A stretch of 64,000 bases of DNA from Brachynemurus nebulosus (taxonomy: Eukaryota > Arthropoda > Insecta > Neuroptera > Myrmeleontidae), in assembly GCA_035578155.1 (NCBI GenBank), contig JAPWDM010000001.1:74547472-74611471 (forward strand). The letters run 5' to 3'. The notes beneath the pieces were generated by a model. The model was not told the origin of the DNA, did no database searches, and worked only from the letters and a program-made list of their open reading frames with translations. Of the stretch, positions 46,870-57,167 are shown piece by piece (the stretch's first letter is position 1; each line of letters begins with the position of its first letter). The position numbers and the translations under genes were made by a program.

Positions 46870-47625
46870 GTGGAAATAGCATCGTCATCGTCGGCTTACT
46901 GGAAACGGCTACAAATATTTTCAAGTGAACTGGATAAACTACGTAAACGGGTTGATACCTACGAAAAAACAATTGATGCTATTTTAAAAATGCAAAATTT
47001 GAAATTGTCTGAACCGGAATCAATGGACTGGGATAAAATGGATGTTTCAATTGGTGAATTTTTCGAACGTGAACCAATGCTACTGAACGAACTGACTTTG
47101 GAAACATTTCTTCAAATCTACAAGTGGATCAGTTTGAATGTGCTGAAAAGTTATGGTGCGAAAATCATACAACGCGCCTGGATTTGGTTACCATCCGATT
47201 ATCGAGCCATGTTTCAAGAATGTAAACCATGTTTTGAACATTATAATCGACCATGGCAACAAGATCATATTGATGGACCACCTGGTTTGAAAATTCGCTG
47301 TGAAATGTGCAAGAATGGCGTGAAAATGGAGGAAAACTTTCAACCGCCCGTTGGTGAACCATTGACATTTGCAACACGGATTTAACACGTTGAAGACATA
47401 TTTCTGACTCATCCTTATTTGTATACAAAAGTCAGAAATTTCGATATGTTATTATACTTAACAAAACAACTATTGAAATATGATATTTGGGTGCAACATC
47501 TGTATGCATATATGATACCCGAATATGCACAACGAATTTGTCAAGTATGGGATCAGTTACCTGAAAACATGAAACAGTTACGTTCGGGTGTTATTGAATA
47601 TATAAACAAATCATACAATTTTTAA
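46870..47625 (+). pseudogene. Unknown protein behind the polymerase, one internal stop
   Basis: One frame is open from just after the polymerase stop to TAA at 47625, except for an in-frame TAA at 47383-47385. The first codons begin at a GTG, so the true start is unknown; the first ATG in frame is about 40 codons in. The N-terminal part is charged and helical, with heptad-like leucines (LQIFSSELDKLRKRVDTYEK). Later come tryptophan-rich helices and a CEMCKNG pair of cysteines with an earlier C-x2-C (KPCF region). I do not recognise the family. Its place next to the polymerase suggests it belongs to the same viral element. Poly(A)-type AATAAAG sequence is near 47760. Confidence 0.5.
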
Positions 47626-47933
47626 TATTTATTTATTGTAAAAAATATTTCATATACATTTATTGTAAAAAATATTTCATATACAAAACATTTATTGTAA
47701 AAAATATTACATATACATTTATTGTTAAAATATTTTGTATTCATACTAATATTTTAAAAATAAAGAACAATAATTATTTACATATATGTGTTATTTATTT
47801 GAAAAAAAAACCTTTTTATCTTACAGGGTTAAAAAATATAAAAATAAAATATACACTTCAATGAGGGATAACTACTGCTTCTTATACGGTTATGTTTTTC
47901 AAAATTCAGTAAATTCTTAGTGTGGATAATCAA
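47626..47933. repeat. Short direct repeats in a convergent 3' region
   Basis: TTTATTGTAAAAAATATT followed by ATATACA recurs four times between 47630 and 47740 at intervals of about 27-37 bp. The region separates the 3' ends of a plus-strand and a minus-strand ORF. Confidence 0.65.
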
Positions 47934-48944
47934 TTAATCATCATCATCAGCATCATAATCGCTAGCATCTTCTTTATCAGTTTCATCCAGATAATCACCT
48001 AGTGGCTCAATAACATCAGCCTTTTGAAGTTCGCGAAGTATAGAGAATATTTCTCGACCAACAGTAGTTTCTTTTAAAGCATTTAACTCTTTGATTAAAT
48101 CTTCTCGATCGTAAACGTTAAACAACAACATATTTTTATTTTCCTCTAAACTTTGAATAATATTGAGTATTTTTTCACCAGTCTCTGAAGTCTCGTATAA
48201 ACGTTGTAATTCATCTATTAGAGTATTAGGATTATGCCAGTATTTTATTTTTTTCGGTTGTATGTTAACATTTCTAGACTCTCTCAAGTTGTCTTGCTTA
48301 AAATGCTTAGCTAAGGCCCCGTTTTCGACATTTTCATTTGAAGCTATATGACGTTTTAGGCTTATTGGTTTAACCGAATTAACAATTTTCGCTCCATTTT
48401 CCGAGTCAACGTTTCGAACCTCTTTTAACATTATAATATCTAAAGCAGTTCCTAAAAGTTCAGTTAGTTGTGAAGAGGAGGTTGTTTCATTGCAATTGTT
48501 ATTAATTGCTGTTAAGTGATTTACTTGCTTACTTTCATTAGACCAACTATCTTTCTCGTTTTCAGATTGACGACGGTTTTCTCCTCTTTTCAGAGAGTTA
48601 AATTTAGTTTGAATGGCTTCAGTTGCAGCAGCTATCCTTTTTTGGTCAAACGGATTCAAGATTGCTTCAGAGTAATCAATATCATGCTGTAGTTGAGATT
48701 TATTTTCATCAATTTTTTTTGCTTTAACACTATAAGCATCATCATTATAATCCAATCTAGATATAGAGATATCATCAGGTGTTTTATTATTAGCATCATA
48801 TGGTATGAATTGGCTTGATGAGTTATCATTCTTTCCAATCGTACCATCATTAATACTGCTTAACGAATTATGTTGAGCATTTAAGTGTCTAGAAAGATTA
48901 GACTTTCGCGTAAATGCTTTACTACAAAAATCACAATTATACAT
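47934..48944 (-). CDS. C2H2 zinc-finger protein with acidic C-terminus, intact
   Basis: The 336-residue ORF opens directly with one C2H2 finger, MYNCDFCSKAFTRKSNLSRH then LNAQH (C-x2-C-x12-H-x4-H). A long hydrophilic, serine/asparagine-rich middle follows, then LIDELQRLYETSETGEKI, two helical KEL-N-ALKE/ILREL segments, and a run of aspartates at the end. A single finger plus an acidic tail suggests a DNA-binding or regulatory protein; partners are unknown. It has no stops, and a TATA box (49013-49020) and the TGACTCA array lie immediately upstream on its strand. It may be a viral-element gene, since the flanking ORFs look so, or captured from the host. One-finger N-terminal proteins of this sort do recur in Maverick-like loci, from memory. 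Confidence 0.75.
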   Translation of the reverse strand: MYNCDFCSKAFTRKSNLSRHLNAQHNSLSSINDGTIGKNDNSSSQFIPYDANNKTPDDISISRLDYNDDAYSVKAKKIDENKSQLQHDIDYSEAILNPFDQKRIAAATEAIQTKFNSLKRGENRRQSENEKDSWSNESKQVNHLTAINNNCNETTSSSQLTELLGTALDIIMLKEVRNVDSENGAKIVNSVKPISLKRHIASNENVENGALAKHFKQDNLRESRNVNIQPKKIKYWHNPNTLIDELQRLYETSETGEKILNIIQSLEENKNMLLFNVYDREDLIKELNALKETTVGREIFSILRELQKADVIEPLGDYLDETDKEDASDYDADDDD

Positions 48945-49012
48945 CGTTCAGCGGGAGGTCTGAAGCGTTCGCTAGTAAATGGATAACTGTTCAAAGATTT
49001 ATTGCTTCTCTA

Positions 49013-49020
49013 CTTATATA
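49013..49020 (-). promoter_or_regulatory. TATA box of the zinc-finger gene
   Basis: On the minus strand the sequence reads TATATAAG, about 70 bp before the zinc-finger ATG and about 45 bp from the edge of the TGACTCA array. Confidence 0.6.
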
Positions 49021-49064
49021 TACTTAGCTCATTTGCTTCACCGAGCGACTCATTTGACTCCAAC

Positions 49065-49303
49065 GAGTGACTCATTTTGCTCCCGGAGTGACCCATTTTG
49101 CTCCCGGAGTGACTCATTTTGGTCCCGGAGTGACTCATTTTGCTCCCGGTGTGACTCATTTTGCTCCCGGAGTGACTCATTTTGCTCCCGGAGTGACTCA
49201 TTTTTCCCCCGGAGTGACTCATTTTTCCCCCGGAGTGACTCTTTTTTCCCCCGGAGTGACTCATTTTGCTCCCGGAGTGACTCATTTTGCTCCCGGCGTG
49301 ACT
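49065..49303. promoter_or_regulatory. 21-bp tandem array of TGACTCA (AP-1/TRE-type) sites
   Basis: The unit GAGTGACTCATTTTGCTCCCG repeats at exactly 21 bp from 49065 to 49296, about twelve copies, with one degenerate copy before it at 49045. Ten copies hold the exact bZIP site TGACTCA; the others read CGACTCA, TGACCCA and TGACTCT. The array lies between the divergent zinc-finger ORF (-) and a small ORF (+). Twenty-one base pairs is two helical turns, so all sites face the same side of the DNA. An enhancer role is inference. Both strands also read as open repeats because 21 is a multiple of three. Confidence 0.8.
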
Positions 49304-49384
49304 CATACACCTTATCATGGTTAAAGGGCTCATACACCTTATCATGGTTAAAGGGCTCACACACATTATCATGGTTAAAGGGTA
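49304..49384 (+). repeat. Three 27-bp repeats over an ORF start
   Basis: CATACACCTTATCATGGTTA followed by AAGGGCT stands three times (49304, 49331 and 49358; the third with changes). Each copy contains an ATGGTTAAAGG start-like word, so the plus-strand ORF has three in-frame methionines nine residues apart. Confidence 0.85.
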
Positions 49385-49673
49385 TGAAATAGTTAAACTT
49401 ACACAAAATATTGTCAATTTACCGGTGGTTGTCAAAGAGTTAACATCACCTTCGCTGAAAAAACAATTTCGTGGTAAAACAATTGCATTTCGAACCATGA
49501 TAATTTATAATTCAAAGCAGTCCACCGCTAGAGAACCTAGCAAAGGACTTTCGAAACCTAAGATCATTAAACGTAAAACTTTTAAGCGACAACACATTTC
49601 ACCCGAAAATTTAGCATTCCTCAAATCACTAGGTCTTAAAGTGAAAAGAACATGGTACGCACCAATGTGCTAA
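49317..49673 (+). CDS. Small basic protein of a viral element, unknown function
   Basis: The frame runs from an ATG in the first 27-bp repeat to TAA-type stop at 49673. The ATG in the third repeat (near 49371) is the most economical start, giving about 100 residues. The middle is basic (GKTIAFRT, PKIIKRKTFKRQ), and the C-terminus has ISPENLAFLKSLGLKVKR. From memory a similar LxxxNxxFLKSLGLKV tail recurs in small proteins of arthropod Maverick/adintovirus loci. No membrane segment or known catalytic motif. No stop interrupts it, so it may be intact. Confidence 0.55.
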   Translation: MVKGLIHLIMVKGLTHIIMVKGYEIVKLTQNIVNLPVVVKELTSPSLKKQFRGKTIAFRTMIIYNSKQSTAREPSKGLSKPKIIKRKTFKRQHISPENLAFLKSLGLKVKRTWYAPMC

Positions 49674-49778
49674 ATATTATTAACAGTTTGTAATTTGATG
49701 GTCAACTAGCAATAGCTATTAGTATCCTTTTTCGGATACGTCCCACGAATTAACTATTCTCACCAATTTTAATTATTT

Positions 49779-49787
49779 TATATAAAG
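49779..49787 (+). promoter_or_regulatory. TATA box
   Basis: TATATAAAG lies 46 bp before the ATG at 49833. TTCAGT near 49809 would serve as initiator. Confidence 0.55.
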
Positions 49788-49832
49788 TTGTGAATTGTGT
49801 GAGTAAATTCAGTTCTACGGCGGCGATAAAAA

Positions 49833-50281
49833 ATGGCGTTTCTTGACATACAAGGCTATCAAGGAGCTAACAACCAATTTTATTTTAAAGAAGTTGGTAT
49901 CGACGCACCGTTTGATTTCAACGAGTTGCCGAAGAAATATGAACGGGTTGCTGCACAATGACTTTGCCAAAATTGGCATGGGATACCTTGGTCATATGGA
50001 TTTATTCCCTACAAAAAACTTCATACCATATTGAAACCTATATTAAAGAAGTTTGATGTCATATAGTCAATGGCAGTGAAAAGAAGAAATGGATTTCAAA
50101 TTTGTTTGATGGTACCGAAAACCAGCCGTGGATTTTGAATTTGGAGGAAATATTTGATGTACCGAAGATTTCCAATCTGCGAGATGAATATTATTCAAGA
50201 CGTTGTATGCTTCATTCTGACAAAATTTGTTCTTTAGAAAATTGTATTCTTTTAAAAAATTTTTATATGGAAAATAAGTAG
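49833..50281 (+). pseudogene. Small conserved viral-element protein, broken by two stops and a frameshift
   Basis: The ATG opens MAFLDIQGYQGANNQFYFKE, then stops at TGA 49959-49961. The same frame continues with NWHGIPWSYGFIPY to TAG 50064-50066. A shifted frame then carries KKKWISNLFDG and ends with a cysteine/histidine segment (RRCMLHSDKICSLENC) at TAG 50279-50281. I recognise the order HG-x-PW...IPY...cysteine tail from a recurrent arthropod Maverick/adintovirus accessory protein, possibly of RNase H-like fold; function unproven. It has its own TATA box, and AATAAA lies at 50336-50341. Confidence 0.65.
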
Positions 50282-50341
50282 ATTTTATGTAATATATAGA
50301 TTTAAGCAATTTAATTTCTGTATACATATTCTATAAATAAA

Positions 50342-51120
50342 ATTAAAAAAAAAAATTATGTGCGTTTTATTTAATTATTACCCTAAATTCCCCTATTTTT
50401 TAAAGCAAGAAGTTACTTTCGTTAACCTATAAAAGTATTGACAAAAATCTTATGAAATTTATTATTCTAATTGAAAAGCATATTTCATGATACACCCTGT
50501 ATAAGAAAACATTCATTAAAAATACTAAATACACTCCCGTTATATACATGATTTTACATGTGAATTCTCTAATATAGATACTAATCTATAAAAATTTAGC
50601 AAAACTAAATGCTGTTATCATTTTTATATTAAGCAACGTGTTTATAGTAATTTAAAACCGAAAATTGAACTTTTATTCTGTTTAAAATATGAATAAATAC
50701 AATACTACTATACCGTAATATAAATATGTATCAGTATTAAAATGATATACATTGATTTTGCTGATTAAACAAATTTTTTGCAATATTTATAAATTATTTT
50801 ATAATTGGATTCAGTCTAATCATAAATTAGAAATAGAATACTACATATTATTATTAATATACAGGGTTTATACATAATATACAGGTGTGTAGGTATTAAT
50901 ATAATTTTCATTTGATTTATAAATTATGCGGTAAATAGTTCTGTGTTATACTAAAATTCTTAAATGATGTTTTACAATGTGCTTTCAAGGTCTGCTAAAA
51001 TAAACATTCAGCTAAAACAAACTTATTTTAAGCTGATAAAATTCTAAAACTAATAAGTTTTTCAAGGTTAATTATATTTAAAAATATTATGCAGTTCAAT
51101 TGACACCCAAATTTCCGGCA
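50342..51120. other. AT-rich stretch with no supported gene
   Basis: Nothing recognised beyond scattered CCCTGTAT and GGTTTATAC words. Confidence 0.45.
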
Positions 51121-51880
51121 GTACAGTAGCGGTCAGAAATCTGGAGTATGAAGTTAGTTTTGCGGTAGCTTTGGTACAGTGCCCCCACAAAATTTAGCGG
51201 CCTCCCGATTTTCGTTTAAAATGACGCAATTAAGGCAAGCGCGTGTTAGGGTCAAGGTTTGCACGTACAATACGCTTCAAAAAGTGATCGGACACCTTTT
51301 TGGTCAGGGGGGCCCACACTTTTGAAACGGTAGTGTACCAAAAATTTAAGCACAGTACGGTGTCAAAAGTTTGGAGCCACCCCTTGGGTTAGGGTATTCC
51401 CCACATTTTTGACGTGGTAGTGTACCTTTCGTTTAAAGTGACGCAATTAAGGCAAGCGCGTGTTGCGGTCAAGGTTTGCACGTACAGTACGCTTCAAAAA
51501 GTAATCGGACACCTTTTTCGTTAGGGGGGTCCACACTTTTGACACGGTAGTGTACCAAAAATTTAAATACAGTACGGTGTCAAAAGTTTGGGGCCACCCC
51601 TTGGGTTAGGGTATTCCCCACATTTTTGACGTGGTAGTGTACCTTTCGTTTAAGATGACTCAATTAAGTGAGATAAAAGGCTAAGGCTTGCATGTACACA
51701 CAAAAAATAAGTACAGTGCCCTTCAAAAAGTGATCGGATACCTTTTTTAGTTAGGGGGTCCGCACTTTTGACACTGCAGTGTATCAAAAATTTAAGTACA
51801 GTACGGTGTCAAAAGTTTGGGGCTACTCCCGAGTCAGGGTAACCCCACATTTTTGACGCGGTAGTGTACCCCATCTATTC
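51121..51880 (+). repeat. Tandem repeat of about 217-229 bp, roughly three units
   Basis: The landmark CAGTACGGTGTCAAAAGTTT occurs at 51353, 51570 and 51799. Other shared phrases are CACATTTTTGACG then GGTAGTGTACC, AAAAAGTGATCGGA and GTCAAGGTTTGCACGTAC. Short inner repeats such as GTAGTGTACC suggest each unit is itself built of shorter parts. No ORF. Confidence 0.8.
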
Positions 51881-53930
51881 TAAACCTAAAATTCAGTCTG
51901 CGCATGCGTCGTGTACTTAAATTCAGTCTGCGCATACGTTAGGTTTGCATTCAAAAACTACGTTAGTGCTGGCGGGTAATGTGTTAACACAAAACCAAAT
52001 CGTGTTGAATAAATTGTGATGATGCATAATGGGTTAACTTGAATTTATTTTGTCGAAGTGATGATAATGACTCATGACTTTCAAGGCCAACAGTATGAGC
52101 GCTTGTTGGAGTCAAATGTCAACAACAAATTTTAAATACATGTACTCGGTACGTGCCGGGTCAAAGGTCAAGGTTTGCACATCAATACATTTTGATGACT
52201 CATCAGTTCGGAATGTCTAGTACCGTAAAATGGGTACAATAGGACCCTAAGACACACGCTTTCAAACATCGTCAAAGGGGTTCAAGTTACTCCGTTTTGC
52301 GGTGGCCCCGTATCCGCCTAGCCATCCTACTCCCATCGTTTTAATATCTTTTTTGTTCATTCGTTTTAGAGATAAAGAGATTGTAAGTACACTCAAAGTA
52401 TTCTTTGTATTCTTGATTTTGATAATGCATAAGCGTTTCGTGTAATTTATACATTGTAAAAAAATGACGCTTACATTTTTGCAAAATGTGGTGTTGGGGC
52501 AAAGTGGGAAATTTTGTATGACGTAAAGTGGGAGATGTCAAAAATCACTACTAAGACGTCGTTTTGCATTCAAATGTTGCCGATTCATTGTTTATGATTT
52601 AAAAGAGTGTTGTCAATGTATTTATGTCCCTCTAACCTCAAAATTTCGACTTCGTTTCGGTTTTTTCGGTTACTGGAATATAAAATATCGTACGCACGGC
52701 GTGGAAACAAGATTTTTTAACAATTCACAAATCTAAATCAAGTTGCAAGAAACAGCTGAAAAACTTTTGGCAAATAAACGCATCGAAGCGTTACTCGAAA
52801 ATCAATTAAATCATTTTTGCATTTTTTTTCAGCCAAATTTTTCTTTTTCTATATTTACTATGTATTCTGTATTCTTCGAACCTTTTTTGCCGTGAAATAT
52901 AGATATAATAACTTTGCTACAAGATTTGCGTTGAGTTTTTTAAAGTTTCCCACTTTACCCCACGATTTTCAATTTTGGCCACTTTGCACATGGTCGGTCA
53001 AAGCTCGATAACTCAAAAGAAAATCAATATTTTTAGTTGGTAGCTCAGGCAAAAGATAGTTTATTGAATTCTCTTCACTATAGAAATTTTAAACCTGGAA
53101 AAATAATCACTTTTGTTCAATCAACGGAGCTCCAAAAAAAAGTTTCCCACTTTACCCCACTTACCTCTACCTAATTTTTCGCCAAAATGTTTCAAATAAA
53201 AGTTATAAAGATTAGTTTGTGGTGATATCTGTACTTTGACAGTTTACTCGGAAAATGCCATTTCCCACTTTACCCCATTTCCCACTTTACCCCACTTACC
53301 TCTAATATTTAAGAAATTATAGTAAAAAAAGCTTACTTTTGCAAATATCTTATTTTCTGTTGGTCATCCAATAATAATTATTATATTTGTAATTAACTAA
53401 TTTTCTACCAGAAAGATCCTTTGGACTATTTACGTTTAAGAGCTATAACTTCAGAGATATTTACAATTTTATATAAAGGTGCATTGTGTTATATACACGG
53501 ATATTTTTAATGTTTAAAGTTCCAATTGGAACAATACGTACATGTGTAGGTACATATTAAATACACCATATAAAGGACTTCATACCTTACTTGTCCTCTT
53601 TCGCTATGTTTAACTTCGGCAAACAGTTACCGAATTAAAAAACTAACTAGATGAAATTATTTATTAGAAAATACTCTGTAAAAAAGCTAAGAAGCACGTA
53701 TCTATTTGGATGCAAAATAGAAAAATTATATGGGTTGAAAGTTTCTTACGCTTTGGCAAGTTAGCTTTTTTTATCATAATTTCTTAAATATTAATTTTTC
53801 GCCAAATTGTTTCAAATAAAAGTTATAGATAATTATATAATCTACAAAAAAAGTTCTTTACAAAGTTTTTGTCAGACTCGCGATTACAGAGCTAATTGAG
53901 TAAATATTTTTGACCTTCAAATCATCTTTG
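51881..53930. other. Non-coding, with recurring CCCACTTTACCCCA word
   Basis: CTTAAATTCAGTCTGCGCAT-type words repeat twice near 51890-51940. TTCCCACTTTACCCCA appears near 52948, 53142, 53262 and 53279, and inverted or similar forms (GGGGCAAAGTGGGAAA, TAAAGTGGGA) near 52495 and 52524. No gene recognised. Confidence 0.55.
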
Positions 53931-53939
53931 ACCACTTTT

Positions 53940-54450
53940 CGAGACGGTCTGGCCGACAAAGCATTTTAGTAACTTCGAATGGTAAACTATTAGATGAAAA
54001 ATGAAATTTTCTTTAAATGGATGGGTAAGGGGGCATCGACAAATTGACGACTTTTCGAGGTCGGCCCGCCTAACCGGACAAGAGATGAGCTGGCCGACAA
54101 AGCATTTTAGTAACTTCGAATGGTAAACTATTAAATGAAAAATGAAAATTTCTTTAAATCGATGGGTAAGGGGGCCTCGAAAAATTGACGACTTTTCGAG
54201 GTCGGCCCGTCTAACTGGACAAGAGATGAGCTAGCCGACAAAGCATTTTAGTAACTTCGAATGGTAAACTATTAAATGAAAAATGAAATTTTCTTTAAAT
54301 CGATGGGTAAGGGGGCCTCGAAAAATTGACCACTTCGAGGTCGGCACGCGTAACAGGACAAGAGATGGTCTGGCCGACAAAGCATTTTAGTAACTTCGAA
54401 TGGTGAACTATTAGATGAAAAATAAAATTTTCTTTAAATCGATGGGTAAA
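53940..54450 (+). repeat. Four tandem units of 140-141 bp
   Basis: GGCCGACAAAGCATTTTAGT occurs at 53951, 54092, 54232 (first base changed) and 54372. Each unit also carries TTAAATCGATGGGTAAG and GAGGTCGGCCCG, and the last unit is cut short. No coding role. Confidence 0.88.
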
Positions 54451-54639
54451 CACTTTCTTATTACCGCCTCCCAGTCTATTACGTAGTATTATCCATAATA
54501 TGTGGTAGTATAAGTACCTACTTTCGTATACATAATTATACATACCCCTGTCGGAGTATCCTGCATAACATAGCGAGTGCCCGTTTATAAAAATTAATTT
54601 TTCTCGGAAACTAGTTGACATGGAATAATAGTTTAAAGA

Positions 54640-54865
54640 CTTTTTTTATGTAATTTTTTTCCTTGTTTAATTGGTGCAAAAAAATTTCGCAAAAATTTTT
54701 GATTAAGTGGAAATTTTGGCAAAAAACTAGTTTTTTGCAAGAACAAACACCATGTTCCTGGCGTCCGACGTGTCTGGCTAACGAACTTGTCCAACGGTTT
54801 GAGACTTCAACATTTTCACCAAATTTCGTAAACCTAGGACGTTTCGTTCGAGAGTTATCGTGCGG

Positions 54866-54926
<61 letters not shown>
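54640..54926 (+). repeat. Dispersed repeat with (CA)n(TA)n tail, copy 1
   Basis: CATGTTCCTGGCGTCCGACG, TTTTCACCAAATTTCGTAAA and GAGAGTTATCGTGC lead into CACACACA then (TA)n. A second copy in the same orientation at about 62290-62497 ends in (TA)n alone. A simple-sequence tail at a fixed 3' end resembles a retroposon of SINE type, but no polymerase III box was found. Confidence 0.65.
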
Positions 54927-54929
<3 letters not shown>

Positions 54930-55519
54930 GTAAAGTCTAACATAAGATACGCCTAACATAAAATACACCGCGTTGCGGAAAAGAGATAAAAAAATAGCAT
55001 TCTTATTCTTTTTATTCGAAAAATTTGACATATTTATTGTACAGTATGATTTTTATTACTAGTAACATAAACATGATATGAGATGTGATTTATTTATTAT
55101 TTTATTAAACTTGCAATGTTTATTTAATATTAAGAGACAATATGTATGTATCAAGAGTGCGTTTACCGATGATGTAATTTGACATGATGTGTCGAACTGT
55201 GAGAACGTAAAATTAAACATAAATGCATAATACATAGTGTGTATGAAAACTGCAGACATAGTACGCAATATATTTCGATGCGCAATCATTTTTCAACTTG
55301 TTCAACCCCTATTTTGCTTAAAATATTTTTTATATTGCGATTTTATTTGTTTTTTTGGCAAGTTTTGTATTTAATATGTAGAAATAAATTTATTTCTTAA
55401 CATAATTTTTGAAAATCTTATGTTATATTCCATTGGTCACACCCTGTATACTAGTGCTTAATATAAAATACACAGAGAGAGAGCCACGTCTGTTGGTGTA
55501 TCTAATATCAGACCATCTA

Positions 55520-55617
<98 letters not shown>

Positions 55618-55620
55618 GTA
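55520..55620. repeat. (TA)n array on the left of the Tc1 insertion
   Basis: About 90 bp of TA ending TATGTATATGTATATA. A longer (TA)n array resumes at 61659, on the other side of the Tc1-like element. Confidence 0.9.
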
Positions 55621-55654
55621 TATAGTGGTGGTCACAAAAATAGAGCCACTGTAT

Positions 55655-56164
55655 GGTCGCGCCAGTAGTTGAATTTACTTTTCATTTAAATTATAAGAAA
55701 AAATTAATTAATCAAGCAATAACATGTATCTGGAGTTCGCATATTTTATCTTTGTTTAGTTATATAATTATTAAAAACATTTTTTGGTATGATGAAAAAA
55801 TAAGTAGTAGTTGAATCTAAGCCGTCGAGGTATAATATAGTTTTCGTCTCTAATAGAAAAAACGGTTTTGTTGAAAACACCCTTGTGTTAGCAACTTATT
55901 AAATAACACCCCTGTGTTATTAGTTTAATTAAAAGTGAAATTTTACGGAACCCTTTCCGCTTCGTTTTGGAACCTTTCCTTACCACAAGTGAAATTTCAC
56001 GGATTATCTGGAACAGGGACAGCGGAAGGTTAAGGTAAGATTGCACGTTTTTTTTTCTCTTCTTTTTTTGTAATTTTCAATTTTCTAAACTTAATTTTCG
56101 ATACAGTCTGCTGCTTTAAGCGGGAGGTTAAAATCTGTATTGTTCAAATCACCTTCCCGAATCA
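55655..56164. mobile_element. 510-bp insertion with 9-bp direct repeat flanks
   Basis: CCACTGTAT stands at 55646-55654 and again at 56165-56173; joining across one copy restores the Tc1 terminal repeat as seen at its other end. The inserted segment starts GGTCGCGCCAGTAG and ends TTCCCGAATCA, with no inverted termini. Near 55960-56000 AAGTGAAATTTTACGGAACC and AAGTGAAATTTCACGG repeat. The class is unknown. Confidence 0.75.
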
Positions 56165-56465
56165 CCACTGTATAGAATTTCATAAAATTTGTGGTGAAAT
56201 TTGATATGAGGTGCATAAAAGAAAGAAGTAGCTATCAAAGTAATATGTATTCTAAGTATGTAAAATTTACATAAAAATTAACAACAAAAGTAATTCCATT
56301 ATAAAAAAAAAGATTAGTAAAATAAGGAAAAGTAAACACATTTATGTGGTCATTACAATAAAGCCATTACATATTTTGTATTTATAACCCTAAATTTATT
56401 CAAATATTTAAGTTCCAATCACTCAGTTTTTTCCAATCACAAAGTAATTTAGTAGTCTGACCGCC

Positions 56466-57030
56466 CTAAGGCGTCACAACGTCGTGGCAGTGATTCAAAT
56501 AAGTGCTGACACCGGATGATGGTAATAGACGTCTATTATTTTTGAACCTCCTTCCATAGTTGTGCTTTATTATTGATTTTATAATTTCCAAGAGTATTTT
56601 ATAATTGTATACATTAATTTTGAATCGGATTGAAGTCGGATGATTGAGAAGGCCAAGGTAAAACCGACAATTTGTGACCCACGAAAGCACTTTTTGCTTT
56701 CCAAGACGTAGGCTTCAGAACATTGTCTTGTGTTAATGTCCATTTTAGTGGCACATTTTCCCCAGTAAATGGGAGCACAGTATTTTTAAGTATGTTAGCA
56801 TATTCGTGGTAATCCTTGTTTTCTCTGACCGAAGAAATTGGTCCAACTCCATACCAATCAAAAAATATCTCCATAGTTTTATGTTTCCACCTTTATGTTT
56901 CAAAGTTTTTTTGATATGTTGTGGAAGAAATTCTTTGTTTTGGGGCCTTCTAATGTAAACCCGACCATCAGAGCTGAATAAATTTATTTTTGTCGCATCA
57001 TTTATTTTCTCCAGTTTTTTATGCCTTAAG
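56466..57030 (-). pseudogene. Tc1-like transposase, C-terminal part
   Basis: The minus strand reads FSSDGRVYIRRPQNKEF in one frame and then, after a shift, FFDWYGVGPISS, WTLTQDN and LPWPSQSSDFNPIQN. The second catalytic aspartate (QDN) is present, but the final catalytic glutamate reads as glutamine (NPIQN). It is followed directly by the terminal repeat. Not functional. Confidence 0.8.
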
Positions 57031-57167
57031 GACCATTATAATAATAATATAATATAATAATAATAATTATTTATTTGTGTAAAGACCTTTTCAGGTATAC
57101 AAAACGTCAAAGGATTACAATAAGTATTAAGTACATATAATATGACACGTATAATACATATTTTCAA

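Noticed and set aside
49045..49384. CRISPR array.
   Set aside because: The units are contiguous minisatellite copies without unique spacers, in eukaryotic DNA.
49010..49498. Repeat proteins such as THFAPGV or HSGSKMS heptads in several frames.
   Set aside because: These are side effects of a 21-bp tandem array; no frame has codon or start support, and a promoter array explains the sequence better.
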